Source: Caldilineaceae bacterium (GTDB lineage: Bacteria; Chloroflexota; Anaerolineae; Caldilineales; Caldilineaceae). From it: a stretch of 64,000 bases of DNA. This document shows positions 52,477-60,836 of the stretch, one piece after another. The notes under the pieces are model-generated. The model saw only the letters and a program-made list of their open reading frames with translations. It was not told where the DNA came from and made no database searches. How positions within the stretch are numbered: position 1 is the stretch's first letter; each line of letters opens with the position of its first letter. Location: positions 1 to 64,000 of the forward strand of contig JAPKMW010000067.1 in the NCBI GenBank assembly GCA_026645575.1. The letters are read 5' to 3'. A program made the position numbers and the translations under genes.

Positions 52477-53475
52477 ATGACTATGACAGGGGAAGCACGC
52501 ATTCTCGTCACCGGGGCAACCGGCAAGGTCGGTCAGGCTTTTATCCAGCAATTGCTTGCCGATCCACGCTTTACGAACTTCCGCGTACGCGCGCTCTGTC
52601 ACAATCGGCTCTTGAGGCCGGCAGAACGGTTGGAAGTCGTTCGTGGTTCGATTGACAATCAGGACGTTGTCACCTCGATCATGCAGGATGTCACCCATGT
52701 GTTGCACCTGGCAACCAGCAAAGAGACGCCGGCGACCATCATCGATGTGGCGATCAAAGGGCTTTTTTGGCTACTGGAAGCCTGTCGCACCAGCCCCACC
52801 TTTCGCCAGTTTATCCTGGTCGGCGGCGATGCCGGGATGGGACACTTTGTTTACCCCCACCCCATTCCCGTCACCGAAACACAGAAACATAGCGCCTATC
52901 CCGGCTGTTATGCCCTCTCCAAGGTGCTGGAAGAGGTGATGCTGGAGCAATATTATATTCAATATGACCTCAACGGTTGCTGCCTGCGTGCCCCGTGGAT
53001 CATGGAAAAGGATGATTTCAAATATACCCTATCCTTTGGCAATGATGTCTTTGGCGGGCCGCGCTGGGGTGAATTGGTCGATGCCGCCAAGGCGCAAGCC
53101 TATCAGCAAAGCCAGACAACACCTATTATGGTCGATGCCAACGGACAGCCAGTGAAGCGCAATTTTGTCCATGTCGACGATTTGGTCAGTGCAATCCTGC
53201 TAGCCATCGATCATCCCAAAGCACGCCAGCAACTTTTTAATATCTGCATGGATGAGCCGGTGGACTACGGCGAATTGGCCGCTTATCTTTATGAGACCCG
53301 CCGACACCCATCGGTGATCATTCCGACTCTCTATCACTCAACGTGGCTCGACAATAGCAAGGCAAAATTTCTGTTGAATTGGCGGCCCCAATATGACCTG
53401 CGCCGTCTGGTCGATAGCGCCTGGGCCTATCAACGGGCAGCAGGGGATGAACGCGTGATTTGGTATCCAGGATAG
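52477..53475 (+). CDS. NAD-dependent epimerase/dehydratase family protein
   Basis: A 332-residue extended SDR with ILVTGATGKVGQAFI, HLATSKETPA, CYALSK as the Y-x3-K pair and a NFVHVDDLVSAILLA segment. Close behind the LacI gene, suggesting one transcript. The gene may modify the sugar regulated by the LacI protein; substrate unknown. Confidence 0.87.
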   Translation: MTMTGEARILVTGATGKVGQAFIQQLLADPRFTNFRVRALCHNRLLRPAERLEVVRGSIDNQDVVTSIMQDVTHVLHLATSKETPATIIDVAIKGLFWLLEACRTSPTFRQFILVGGDAGMGHFVYPHPIPVTETQKHSAYPGCYALSKVLEEVMLEQYYIQYDLNGCCLRAPWIMEKDDFKYTLSFGNDVFGGPRWGELVDAAKAQAYQQSQTTPIMVDANGQPVKRNFVHVDDLVSAILLAIDHPKARQQLFNICMDEPVDYGELAAYLYETRRHPSVIIPTLYHSTWLDNSKAKFLLNWRPQYDLRRLVDSAWAYQRAAGDERVIWYPG

Positions 53476-53793
53476 CGACTGGGAACGATGGGTGTTCAAA
53501 CCCGTGACTGTCGGGTTGCAGAGTAAAAGCGGTGCGCGGTAGAATGTAAAGTGGAATCCAATCCCCGAATGTTTGTAGCAATGACAACATGAGCAATTAC
53601 CATATTGGCGATCGACCACTCCGGTGTAGGCAACAGCTTCTGTCGTGAATGGAGTAGCAACTTGGCTTGCCGTTACAACCTCCATGCTTTCCCCGCGGCC
53701 AATGCTTCCCAAACACACGATCGATGCGAACCTTCCTGTGTGTTATAAGCCGATTGGTAACCTTACCATTTATCACAACAAAGGAAAGCGATT
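53476..53793. other. Intergenic region before the ribose-type importer
   Basis: No gene supported. Near the 3' end it contains the extended -10 TG-T-TATAAG (53741-53749) and the palindrome TGGTAACCTTACCA (53755-53768), followed by AAAGGAAAG and the binding-protein ATG. Confidence 0.5.
53741..53768 (+). promoter_or_regulatory. Candidate promoter with operator palindrome at the start site
   Basis: Extended -10 TGTTATAAG (53741-53749); the perfect 14-bp palindrome TGGTAA-CC-TTACCA (53755-53768) would cover the transcription start, a normal place for repressor binding. The regulator is not known; the upstream LacI protein is one candidate, though its own operator-like site has a different sequence. 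Confidence 0.45.
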
Positions 53794-54852
53794 ATGAGCC
53801 AACAAGAACAAAGCGCAAAATTGTCAACGGTTGTCAACGAGGAATTGGGCCGCCGTGGTTTTCTCCAGGGCATGATGGGATTGATGGCCGGTGGTCTGCT
53901 GGCCGGGTGCGCCATGCCTGTGCAACAAGGCGCGGCGCCGGCAGCCCAAGGGGGCGGTCATGCCTATCCCTTTGGTAAGCCGCTCAAGGCCGCCTTCTCC
54001 AATGCCGGTCTGGGCGCCACCTGGTGTGCGCAGGGCAAAGAGACCGCCGAATATTGGGGCAAGTGGATGGGCGTCGAAGTGACCTGGTTTGACGGCGGCT
54101 TGAGCATCGACACCCAACGCAAGGCCATCGACGACATGGCGACCCGTGATTGGGACTTTGTCGCCATCCAAGCTTTCGGCATTGACACGCTGGTTGACCC
54201 CATCTCCCAGATGATCGCCAAGGGCATCCCCGTCATCCAGATGGACACCACCATCAGCAAAGACGACATCGGCATCACCACCTTCCTCGAACCGGATAAT
54301 ATCTACATGGGTTCGGTGGTGGCTGAAGCGATCTTCCAACAGATTGGCGGCAAGGGCAAGGTGATCATGACCCAAGGCGCGCTCGGCCACACGGGCGCGC
54401 AGGGGCGTGCTGCCGGCTTCAATCAAGCGTTAGCCAAATATCCCGACATTGAAGTGTTAGCCGAAGACCCCGCCGACTGGGATGTCAACAAAGTGGCGAC
54501 GCTCTGGGAAGATTATCTGGTGCAATTCCCCGACATTCAGGCTGGTTTCTTCCACAATGACGACATGGCCTTGGCCGCCTACAACGTGATCCGCAATGCT
54601 GGGCGTGAAAAGGACATTGTGCTAGGCGGTGTCGATGCCATGCCGCCGGCGCTCGATGCCGTGTTGGATGGCCGTCTGCTCACCTCCGTGCGCAACCCCT
54701 CCTGCCGCATCCACTGGGGCGCGCTGGTCATTGGCGCGCTGGCCGCCACCGGCACGACGGACATTCCCAAGTACATCCTCACCGATGGTCCGCTGGTGAC
54801 GCCGAAGAATGCCGCCGGGCAGAAGTTTATGCAAGCGCAGTTTTTGATGTAG
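53794..54852 (+). CDS. Ribose-type ABC substrate-binding lipoprotein
   Basis: A 352-residue periplasmic-binding protein of the type I (RbsB-like) fold. Tat-like signal RRGFLQGMMG with lipobox LLAGC. The fold is indicated by DIGITTFLEPDNIYMGSVVA, GKGKVIMTQGALGHTGAQ and FFHNDDMALAAYNVI. It serves the RbsA- and RbsC-type components downstream. The adjacency to methylthioribose kinase suggests a pentose or thiopentose ligand. Confidence 0.9.
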   Translation: MSQQEQSAKLSTVVNEELGRRGFLQGMMGLMAGGLLAGCAMPVQQGAAPAAQGGGHAYPFGKPLKAAFSNAGLGATWCAQGKETAEYWGKWMGVEVTWFDGGLSIDTQRKAIDDMATRDWDFVAIQAFGIDTLVDPISQMIAKGIPVIQMDTTISKDDIGITTFLEPDNIYMGSVVAEAIFQQIGGKGKVIMTQGALGHTGAQGRAAGFNQALAKYPDIEVLAEDPADWDVNKVATLWEDYLVQFPDIQAGFFHNDDMALAAYNVIRNAGREKDIVLGGVDAMPPALDAVLDGRLLTSVRNPSCRIHWGALVIGALAATGTTDIPKYILTDGPLVTPKNAAGQKFMQAQFLM

Positions 54853-54859
54853 TTACATG

Positions 54860-54946
54860 GGTATTGGATATTAGATATTGGGTATTGATCGCTTGTTTTG
54901 TCTATATCCAATACCTAATACCTAATACCCAATACCCAATATCCAA
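54860..54946. repeat. Inverted repeat of GGGTATTGG words
   Basis: GGGTATTGGATATTAGATATTGGGTATT faces AATACCTAATACC, TAATACCCAATACCCAATA and TCCAATG. It is a full version of the arm at 4708-4740. The last bases provide the A of the ATG of the ATPase gene, and no Shine-Dalgarno sequence is seen. Confidence 0.87.
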
Positions 54947-56466
54947 TGACTATTCAATCCAATTCAATTCTGGAATTACACAACATCTCCAAACGCTATG
55001 GCGGCGCGACGGCGCTGGCCGAGGTCGATTTTGATCTGCACGCTGGCGAAGTGCATGGCTTGGTGGGCGAAAATGGCGCCGGCAAAAGCACAATGATGAA
55101 GCTGCTGGCCGGCGTCTTTAATGATTACAGCGGCGAGATGCGGCTTAATGGCCAGTCTGTGCGCTTCGCCTCGCCGGCGGATGCCCAGGCGCGCGGCATC
55201 GGCATGGTCTACCAGGAGTTAAGCACCTTTCAACACCTCACCGTCGCTGAGAATCTCTTTAGCCGTAAAGTGCCGACCAGCGGTGGTATTGTGCGCTGGG
55301 GACAGATGAACCGGGAAGCGCAACGCCTTTTGCATGAACTGGGGCTGGAGATTAACGTCACCTACCGCATGGGGCAACTTTCGGTCGGGTCGCAGCAACT
55401 GGTCGAGATTGCACGGGTGATCTTTAGCGGCGCGCAGATTATTATTCTAGATGAGCCAACCTCGGCCCTCTCGGCGCCGGAGACACAGCGCCTGTTCCAA
55501 TTTATTGCCCGCCTGAAGGAACAGGGGAAGACGATTATCTTTATTTCGCACTTTCTGGAAGATATTCTCGCCATCACCGACCGCATTACCGTATTAAAGA
55601 ACAGTCGCAAGGTGGCGACACTCAACACCGCTGACGCCGACAAACATCAACTGGTCGAGCTGATGATCGGCAGTGACGCCAAGCTTTTGCACCAGATGTA
55701 TGAAGAAGAAAAGGTGAGTGGGCAGGAGGTCGTTGCACGGCAGGCGCGCAGCCGTGGCGCAGTCGCGCTGACGGTGACAGGGTTAACCCAACCAGGCGCT
55801 TTTGACGATGTCAATTTTACCGTTCATAAAGGCGAAATTCTCGGCCTATTTGGCTTCATGGGCGCCGGGCAGATTCAACTGGCGCGCTGCCTCTTTGGCG
55901 CCGAACAGCCAAGCAAGGGGACATTAGCCTTGGACAGTCGCCCGCTAAAATTGAGCAATACCAGCATCGCCCGCGACGCTGGTATTGCCTATGTGCCGGA
56001 GAATCGGCGCAATAGCTTGATGTTGCAACAAGAGATCTTCAAAAATGTCACCCTGGCCCACCTGGGCAAACTGGCGCCGGGGTTGCTGCGTCAACGGAGC
56101 GAAGTTGGCATTACCCAGAAACAGATTGACGCCGTGGGGGTGCGCCCGCCGCGGCCATTGTTAGCCGCCGGGGCGCTTTCGGGCGGCAACCAACAGAAGG
56201 TGGTGCTGGCGAAATGGTTGACCCAACAACCCCGCGTGTTGATTCTCAATGAACCAACCCGTGGCATGGATGTCGGCGCCAAAGATGAGGTGCTGACTAT
56301 CGTACAAACCCTGCGTGACCAGGGTGTCGCGATTTTGCTCATTACGACGGAACCAGAAACCATTGTGCGGATTGCCGACCGCAGTCTCGTCATGAGCAAG
56401 GGCAAACTCACTGCTGAACTGAGCGGTGACACCCTGACCAAAGAAAATTTAATGCGCAACGCATAA
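54946..56466 (+). CDS. Ribose-type ABC transporter ATP-binding protein (two NBDs, RbsA/XylG-like)
   Basis: A 506-residue tandem ATPase. NBD1 has Walker A GENGAGKST, signature LSVGSQQLVEIAR and Walker B IIILDEPTSALS. NBD2 has a degenerate Walker A (GFMGAGQIQ, usual for RbsA second domains), signature LSGGNQQKVVLAKWL and LILNEPTRGMDVGAK. Energises the importer with the permease at 56566. Its start codon lies at the edge of a repeat. Confidence 0.93.
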   Translation: MTIQSNSILELHNISKRYGGATALAEVDFDLHAGEVHGLVGENGAGKSTMMKLLAGVFNDYSGEMRLNGQSVRFASPADAQARGIGMVYQELSTFQHLTVAENLFSRKVPTSGGIVRWGQMNREAQRLLHELGLEINVTYRMGQLSVGSQQLVEIARVIFSGAQIIILDEPTSALSAPETQRLFQFIARLKEQGKTIIFISHFLEDILAITDRITVLKNSRKVATLNTADADKHQLVELMIGSDAKLLHQMYEEEKVSGQEVVARQARSRGAVALTVTGLTQPGAFDDVNFTVHKGEILGLFGFMGAGQIQLARCLFGAEQPSKGTLALDSRPLKLSNTSIARDAGIAYVPENRRNSLMLQQEIFKNVTLAHLGKLAPGLLRQRSEVGITQKQIDAVGVRPPRPLLAAGALSGGNQQKVVLAKWLTQQPRVLILNEPTRGMDVGAKDEVLTIVQTLRDQGVAILLITTEPETIVRIADRSLVMSKGKLTAELSGDTLTKENLMRNA

Positions 56467-56477
56467 TTTTTTATTGT

Positions 56478-56526
56478 AGTAAAGACTTTAGTCTTCCTCT
56501 TTTCGCACAAAGACTAAAGTCTTCAC
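56478..56526. repeat. Inverted repeat, AAGACTTTAGTCTT family, copy 2
   Basis: GTAAAGACTTTAGTCTTCC faces AAAGACTAAAGTCTTCAC. Same family as the one inside the YbbA-like ATPase gene. Lies between the ATPase and permease genes of one operon. Confidence 0.87.
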
Positions 56527-56565
56527 TCCAGTTTTATCATCAACCAAAAACAAGAGTAAATTCTT

Positions 56566-57624
56566 ATGGCTGAAACAGCTCGTCTTTCGCAACCGGCAAC
56601 CCGGCGGGGGATACCCACCTGGGTGCGCCAGCGCGCCCGTGATCTGGCGCCCTTTCTCACTTTGTTGGTGCTGGTGATCTTCTTTAGTCTCACCACCGAT
56701 AGCTTTTTACGCATTGTCAATCTACGCAACATCCTGGCACAGGTTTCTACCCTGGCGGTCGTTGCCACTGGCATTACCTTTGTCTTGCTTTGCGGCGAGA
56801 TCGATTTGAGTGTGGCCGCTGTGGCGACCATGACTGGCGTGGTGGCCGCCGCGCTCTTTGGGGAAGGGTTGCGGTTAAGTAATACCCTCTATCTTGGTGG
56901 CGGTTGGGAGTTTGCTGGCGGCATCGTTGCGGTTGGGGTTGGCGCGCTCTTTGCCACAGGGTTGGGGTTACTCAACGGTTGGAGTACAACCCGCATCGGG
57001 CTACCGTCATTTATGGCCACATTGGCGACAATGCAGATTGCGACCGGGTTGGGTCAGTTCTTTACCAAAGGGCAGATTGTCTATACGCTGGCGCCCACGC
57101 TCACCTTCCTGGGTGGCGAATATCTTGGTGAGACAGACCCCTGGCGGCTGCCGGTGGTGATTCTCGTTGGGGCAAGCGCCTTACTCATCGGCCACTTTGT
57201 GCTGACCTATACACGGTTTGGCCGCTATGTCTACATGACCGGCAGCAATCGCGAGGCAGCGCGCTTGAGCGGTATCAATACCCAAAAAATCGTTGCCTCC
57301 TGTCTGGCAATCTCGGCCTTTTCGGCAGGGGTGGCGGGGATGCTGAACACGGGGCGGTTGGGCAGCGCACAAGGCTATGGCTTGGAAGATATGTTGCTCG
57401 ACAGCATTTCGGCGGTGGTGCTGGGCGGCACCAGTCTCTTTGGCGGCGAAGGCGGCGTGAAAAATACGCTGGTCGGGCTGCTGATCTTTGGCGTGTTGAG
57501 CAATGGCCTAAATCAGTTGCAACTCGATATTTATGTGCGCCTGTGGGTGCGCGGGTTGATTTTGCTGATCGCATTGATTATCAATATCTATGCGCTGCGG
57601 TTGCGCGACCGCGAAGCACAATAA
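56566..57624 (+). CDS. Ribose-type ABC transporter permease (RbsC/XylH-like)
   Basis: A 352-residue permease with about ten helices. LRNILAQVSTLAVVATGITF and CGEIDLSVAAVATMTGVVAA form the hallmark GEIDLSVG-like segment (A here for G); GSNREAARLSGI and LGGTSLFGGEG are also family features. Completes the importer with the binding protein and ATPase. Confidence 0.92.
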   Translation: MAETARLSQPATRRGIPTWVRQRARDLAPFLTLLVLVIFFSLTTDSFLRIVNLRNILAQVSTLAVVATGITFVLLCGEIDLSVAAVATMTGVVAAALFGEGLRLSNTLYLGGGWEFAGGIVAVGVGALFATGLGLLNGWSTTRIGLPSFMATLATMQIATGLGQFFTKGQIVYTLAPTLTFLGGEYLGETDPWRLPVVILVGASALLIGHFVLTYTRFGRYVYMTGSNREAARLSGINTQKIVASCLAISAFSAGVAGMLNTGRLGSAQGYGLEDMLLDSISAVVLGGTSLFGGEGGVKNTLVGLLIFGVLSNGLNQLQLDIYVRLWVRGLILLIALIINIYALRLRDREAQ

Positions 57625-57634
57625 CAGGATTTCG

Positions 57635-57708
57635 TAAGTCAGTAAGACAGTTTGTACTGATCCACTGTTTTACTGACTCACTGTTTTACTGACTCACTGT
57701 TTTACTGT
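57635..57708. repeat. Inverted repeat, CAGTAAGA family, copy 4
   Basis: AGTCAGTAAGACAGT faces ACTGTTTTACTGACTC repeated twice and a final ACTGTTTTACTG. The right arm is longer than the left (tandem expansion). Lies between the permease and mtnK genes. Confidence 0.83.
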
Positions 57709-57721
57709 ATAGGGGTTTGGT

Positions 57722-58984
57722 ATGGCTTATCAGGAACTTAATGAAACGACCATCATTGACTATGTGAAAACACGACCGGCATTGAACGCCCTTTTCTCAT
57801 CCAATGCGCGCGTGACAGCCAAAGAGGTGGGCGATGGCAATCTCAATACAGTTTACATTTTGCAGAATGTCGATGACCCCAAAGAAGCGTTAGTGATCAA
57901 GCAGGCGTTACCCTATCTCCGTATTTTGGGCGAAGGGTGGAAGTTGACACGGGAGCGGATTCGTTTTGAGACCGAGTCGCTGCGCCTCTACAACCAATAT
58001 GCCCCTGGTCTGGCGCCGACGATCTACGATTATGACGACGAAATGTCGCTGGTGGGGATGGAGTATTTGGGCAACCATCTGATCATGCGCAAGGCGTTGG
58101 TGGCGCGCCAACGGTTGCCGTTGTTTGCCGACCATATCTCCACCTTTATGGCGAATACGCTCTTTTATACCTCTGATTTGTACCTCACCGGCTTGGAAAA
58201 GAAGACGTTGCAAGCCCGGTTTATCAATCCCCACTTAAACAAAATTCAAGAAGATTTTGTCTTTACCAACCCGCTCATGGAGTCGCCGGAGAACCAGTGG
58301 AACCCGCTGGTTGATGACGAGGTGCAACGGGTGCGCAGCAATGGCGCTCTGAAGATTGCTGCCGCCGAGATGAAAGCCAGCTACATGACCCACGCCCAGG
58401 CGCTCATCCACAGCGACCTGCACACCGGCAGCATTATGCTCAACCCGGAGGACACCCGCGTCATCGATTCGGAGTTTGCCTTCTACGGGCCGATGGGTTT
58501 TGATGTGGGGGCGGTCTTGGAGAATCTGGTTCTCAACTGTCTGTCCCACTATGGCCATACCGACGACCCAGCCGTGCGGGAGGAATATCAAGCCTATATC
58601 CTAACGATGGTACGTGACGTTTGGAATAGCTTTGCCGCCAAGTTTGATACTCTTTGGCTTGCCAACAACAAAGGTGAACTAGCCCCGCCCCAATACTGGA
58701 ACTGGCCCGGTGGTGAGGAAGCCTTTGCCGACTTCCGTCAGCGCTACATCCTCGGTATTCTGCGTGATGCTGCCGGTCATGGCGGCTGCAAAATGTTACG
58801 CCGCATGATGGGCGTGGTGAGCGTCTGGGATATTTCGAGCATCGCCGATACGAGCAAACGGGCGATTGCGGAACGCAAGGCGATTCGCATCGGGGCGCGG
58901 TGGTTGCTGGAACGGGGTAGCTTTACTACGGTGGATGATCTTCTTGCCATTGTGCGGGAAGAGATGGCGCAAGAAGTCCGTTAG
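57722..58984 (+). CDS. mtnK: S-methyl-5-thioribose kinase
   Basis: The kinase of the methionine salvage pathway: 5-methylthioribose + ATP to methylthioribose-1-phosphate. A 420-residue protein with normal family features: VGDGNLNTVYIL near the N-terminus (nucleotide loop), HSDLHTGSIM as the catalytic loop and DSEFAFYGPMGFDVGA as the DxE metal motif. It follows a ribose-type importer, so it probably phosphorylates the imported sugar. No mtnA isomerase gene is in the window. Confidence 0.92.
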   Translation: MAYQELNETTIIDYVKTRPALNALFSSNARVTAKEVGDGNLNTVYILQNVDDPKEALVIKQALPYLRILGEGWKLTRERIRFETESLRLYNQYAPGLAPTIYDYDDEMSLVGMEYLGNHLIMRKALVARQRLPLFADHISTFMANTLFYTSDLYLTGLEKKTLQARFINPHLNKIQEDFVFTNPLMESPENQWNPLVDDEVQRVRSNGALKIAAAEMKASYMTHAQALIHSDLHTGSIMLNPEDTRVIDSEFAFYGPMGFDVGAVLENLVLNCLSHYGHTDDPAVREEYQAYILTMVRDVWNSFAAKFDTLWLANNKGELAPPQYWNWPGGEEAFADFRQRYILGILRDAAGHGGCKMLRRMMGVVSVWDISSIADTSKRAIAERKAIRIGARWLLERGSFTTVDDLLAIVREEMAQEVR

Positions 58985-59514
58985 CCCCTTAATTGACCAA
59001 ACCGCATTCGCATTTCAGTGCGATTTAGGTCGAACGCCACCGCTTGTGTCAATGCCTGCTCCATAACAACCGCTAATTTGGCGCGTTCGATAACACCCTG
59101 ATGTAGCAAGAATTCGATGTCCTGTACGTCAGTGGGCAAGCCACGGTCCAGTTTGCTAAGCGCGATGCTATAGGGGTCAAAAACGAAGACCCGTAGTGCG
59201 CCAAATTGACCGATCAAATGATGACGGACATGGGCATCCAGGGGTAAGGGAATAAATTGCTCAAGCGGGACAGCTTCGACCTCAATCTGTAATTCATTCG
59301 CCAATGTTTCTAGTTCACCCCGCAACGTGCCAAGCGCTCGTTCAGCGACTGTGGGCAAATCATTGCCGACAAAATCGAGATCCAAGGTGGTACGTGCATT
59401 GCCCAACAGACAGAGCGCAGCGCCACCGATCAAGTAGAGTTCGGCAGGTTGCGGGTAGCGCTGGCCTAATTGTTGCAGAAAAGCGACAATCTCCGCTTTG
59501 GTTAATGTGACCAT
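58981..59514 (-). CDS. Nucleotidyltransferase-like protein (DUF6036-like)
   Basis: A 177-residue protein with an MNT/AbiEii-like core: YLIGGAALCLLGNARTTLDLDFVG gives the GG...DxD pattern (stretch shown in shortened form: LIGGAALCL, TTLDLDF), followed by VFVFDPYSIALSKLDRG, typical of DUF6036/AbiEii-like proteins. Such enzymes transfer nucleotides and are often toxins. It converges on mtnK, its stop overlapping that gene's stop by 4 nt, and its start overlaps the upstream gene by 13 nt. Confidence 0.75.
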   Translation of the reverse strand: MVTLTKAEIVAFLQQLGQRYPQPAELYLIGGAALCLLGNARTTLDLDFVGNDLPTVAERALGTLRGELETLANELQIEVEAVPLEQFIPLPLDAHVRHHLIGQFGALRVFVFDPYSIALSKLDRGLPTDVQDIEFLLHQGVIERAKLAVVMEQALTQAVAFDLNRTEMRMRFGQLRG

Positions 59515-60047
59515 TGTATCTCCAAGCGACGACGACGTAATAAACGCTGAAAGGCATGTTCATATGCGCCTAACCAGTTGGTTGCGTCTTGGCAAAGCTG
59601 TTGTTGACGTAGCGCCAGCGCTCGGAGTGCTAGGGTGCAATCGTCTTGCATGGAAATGTCTAATGTGGAGGTAAACCAATCTGGCAAAGGATGGGTCGGC
59701 AATTGCATGGTTTGGAGTGCAGCAGTTTCTCTTCGTTGCAGATAGACTGCTGCGGTGTAGTAACAGCAAAAGAGAATGTGCGCATGACCTTGTAATTGCT
59801 CTGCTGCTACAGGCGCTTCCTGGGCATACGTTGGCTGTACCAACAGCAGCGGAATCAGCGCTAGCTGCACTCGTGCATCACTGGAAGCTGCCAAACCTGT
59901 TAACAAGGTGGTTTGTGGAAGCCGGGGTTGCTGCCGACCATCACCACCGTTAAGAAAGTGGATGCCAAGCGCGCTCAATTCGCTCACTAACGCTTCGTCA
60001 GAAAGTTGTTGAAAAGATGCGGTAATTAGTACTTGATTTGCCAACAT
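59502..60047 (-). CDS. Uncharacterised protein in a regulator/nucleotidyltransferase cluster
   Basis: A 181-residue, Leu/Gln-rich, mostly helical protein. No family recognised. Segments such as FQQLSDEALVSELSALGIHF and LAASSDARVQLALIPLLLVQ suggest helical repeats; the C-terminus is basic (LLRRRRLEIQ). An ATG at 60047 (MLANQV) is chosen; the frame is open to 60134. Overlap with the nucleotidyltransferase gene (13 nt) suggests co-translation, and hence a partner or antitoxin role (inferred). Confidence 0.65.
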   Translation of the reverse strand: MLANQVLITASFQQLSDEALVSELSALGIHFLNGGDGRQQPRLPQTTLLTGLAASSDARVQLALIPLLLVQPTYAQEAPVAAEQLQGHAHILFCCYYTAAVYLQRRETAALQTMQLPTHPLPDWFTSTLDISMQDDCTLALRALALRQQQLCQDATNWLGAYEHAFQRLLRRRRLEIQWSH

Positions 60048-60160
60048 TGCATTGTGTATGAGCAGTTTAGTAGAGAAACAAACGATTATCTTGCGGATTT
60101 TGGGCCAATTGTGGCGTCCTGCATAAATCACCAATGCTCACTATAGCAGAGAACCTTCTG

Positions 60161-60376
60161 TCAATCAATTTCCAACTCATCACGCAACAACTGATCAGTT
60201 GTGACGCCAAAATAGTCAGCCAGTTTCAGCAAGAGTTCGAGTGAAGGCAGACTGCGGCCACTTTCCATGTCGCTGATGTGACTGTGTGACTTCATCTCTA
60301 GAAGGCTGGCGAGTTGACGCACCGTTAACTCGCGTGCTTGCCGAAGTCGCCGTAGTTTTTCCCCAAATCGTTTCAT
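60161..60376 (-). CDS. XRE-family HTH regulator
   Basis: A 71-residue single-domain Cro/C1-type regulator. LRRLRQARELTVRQLASLLE and SHISDMESGRSLPSLELLLK form the HTH (quoted in parts). It heads the minus-strand cluster with the unknown protein and the nucleotidyltransferase and is divergent from a small gene at 60534. Probable operators (TTTTGG(T)xCGA repeats) lie directly upstream. Confidence 0.88.
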   Translation of the reverse strand: MKRFGEKLRRLRQARELTVRQLASLLEMKSHSHISDMESGRSLPSLELLLKLADYFGVTTDQLLRDELEID

Positions 60377-60395
60377 CCTACGTTTCCTACACTAG

Positions 60396-60469
60396 TTTTG
60401 GTACGAATTTTGGTCGATTTCAACGAACTGACTTAACAGGCAGAAAATAATGTGATACACTTTGGTCGA
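60396..60469. promoter_or_regulatory. Three-copy operator-like direct repeat between divergent genes
   Basis: TTTTGGTACGA (60396-60406), TTTTGGTCGA (60408-60417) and CTTTGGTCGA (60460-60469). The first two lie 12 bp apart, about one helical turn. TTAACA at 60433-60438 with TACACT at 60456-60461 (17-nt spacer) is a candidate promoter for the plus-strand gene. Suits an XRE regulator; not proven. Confidence 0.5.
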
Positions 60470-60533
60470 CTAAAACGTACAGTTTTGTTTTGCATGTTTT
60501 GTCTACCTACTGAAAGGATTGTTTACGAGTACC

Positions 60534-60749
60534 ATGACGCCAGCAGAACTATTGAAATTATGGACGCGAGACAACATCCCGCCGGAAATGGCAGTCGGTC
60601 ACGTTGTGCAGAACTTGGTCAAATACCAAACTACGCTGGAAACCTTACGCCAGGCGCTGTCTGCTCTGCGCGTGGGCGTCGATCGCTTGCTGGCCCAATC
60701 TGGAGTGTCTGCTAGCGAAAGAAGCAAGAAATCTACCCAAGCAAGTTGA
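60534..60749 (+). CDS. Small helical protein, function unknown
   Basis: A 71-residue protein (MTPAELLKLWTRDNIPPEMA...), predicted all-helical with a heptad-like middle (VVQNLVKYQTTLETLRQALS) and a Ser/Lys-rich end. It has its own intrinsic terminator. ATG 60534 is chosen; an upstream TTG at 60519 is in frame. Divergent from the XRE regulator with shared operator-like repeats, so it may be co-regulated with that cluster. Confidence 0.6.
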   Translation: MTPAELLKLWTRDNIPPEMAVGHVVQNLVKYQTTLETLRQALSALRVGVDRLLAQSGVSASERSKKSTQAS

Positions 60750-60779
60750 AGCCAGACCTGAACAAGCGCATAAACACCC

Positions 60780-60817
60780 AATCCCTATGCCATCCCGTTC
60801 ATGGCGTAGGGATTTTA
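60780..60817 (+). terminator. Intrinsic terminator after the small helical protein gene
   Basis: AATCCCTATGCCAT pairs with ATGGCGTAGGGATT (one G-U), followed by TTATCTT. Confidence 0.8.
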
Positions 60818-60836
60818 TCTTACCTTGATTTGTTGG

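Noticed and set aside
53794..58984. 5-deoxyribose salvage cluster
   Set aside because: It would need an MtnA-like isomerase and a class II aldolase beside the kinase; only the kinase and the importer are here, and the aldolase fusion at 16324 is ~40 kb away.
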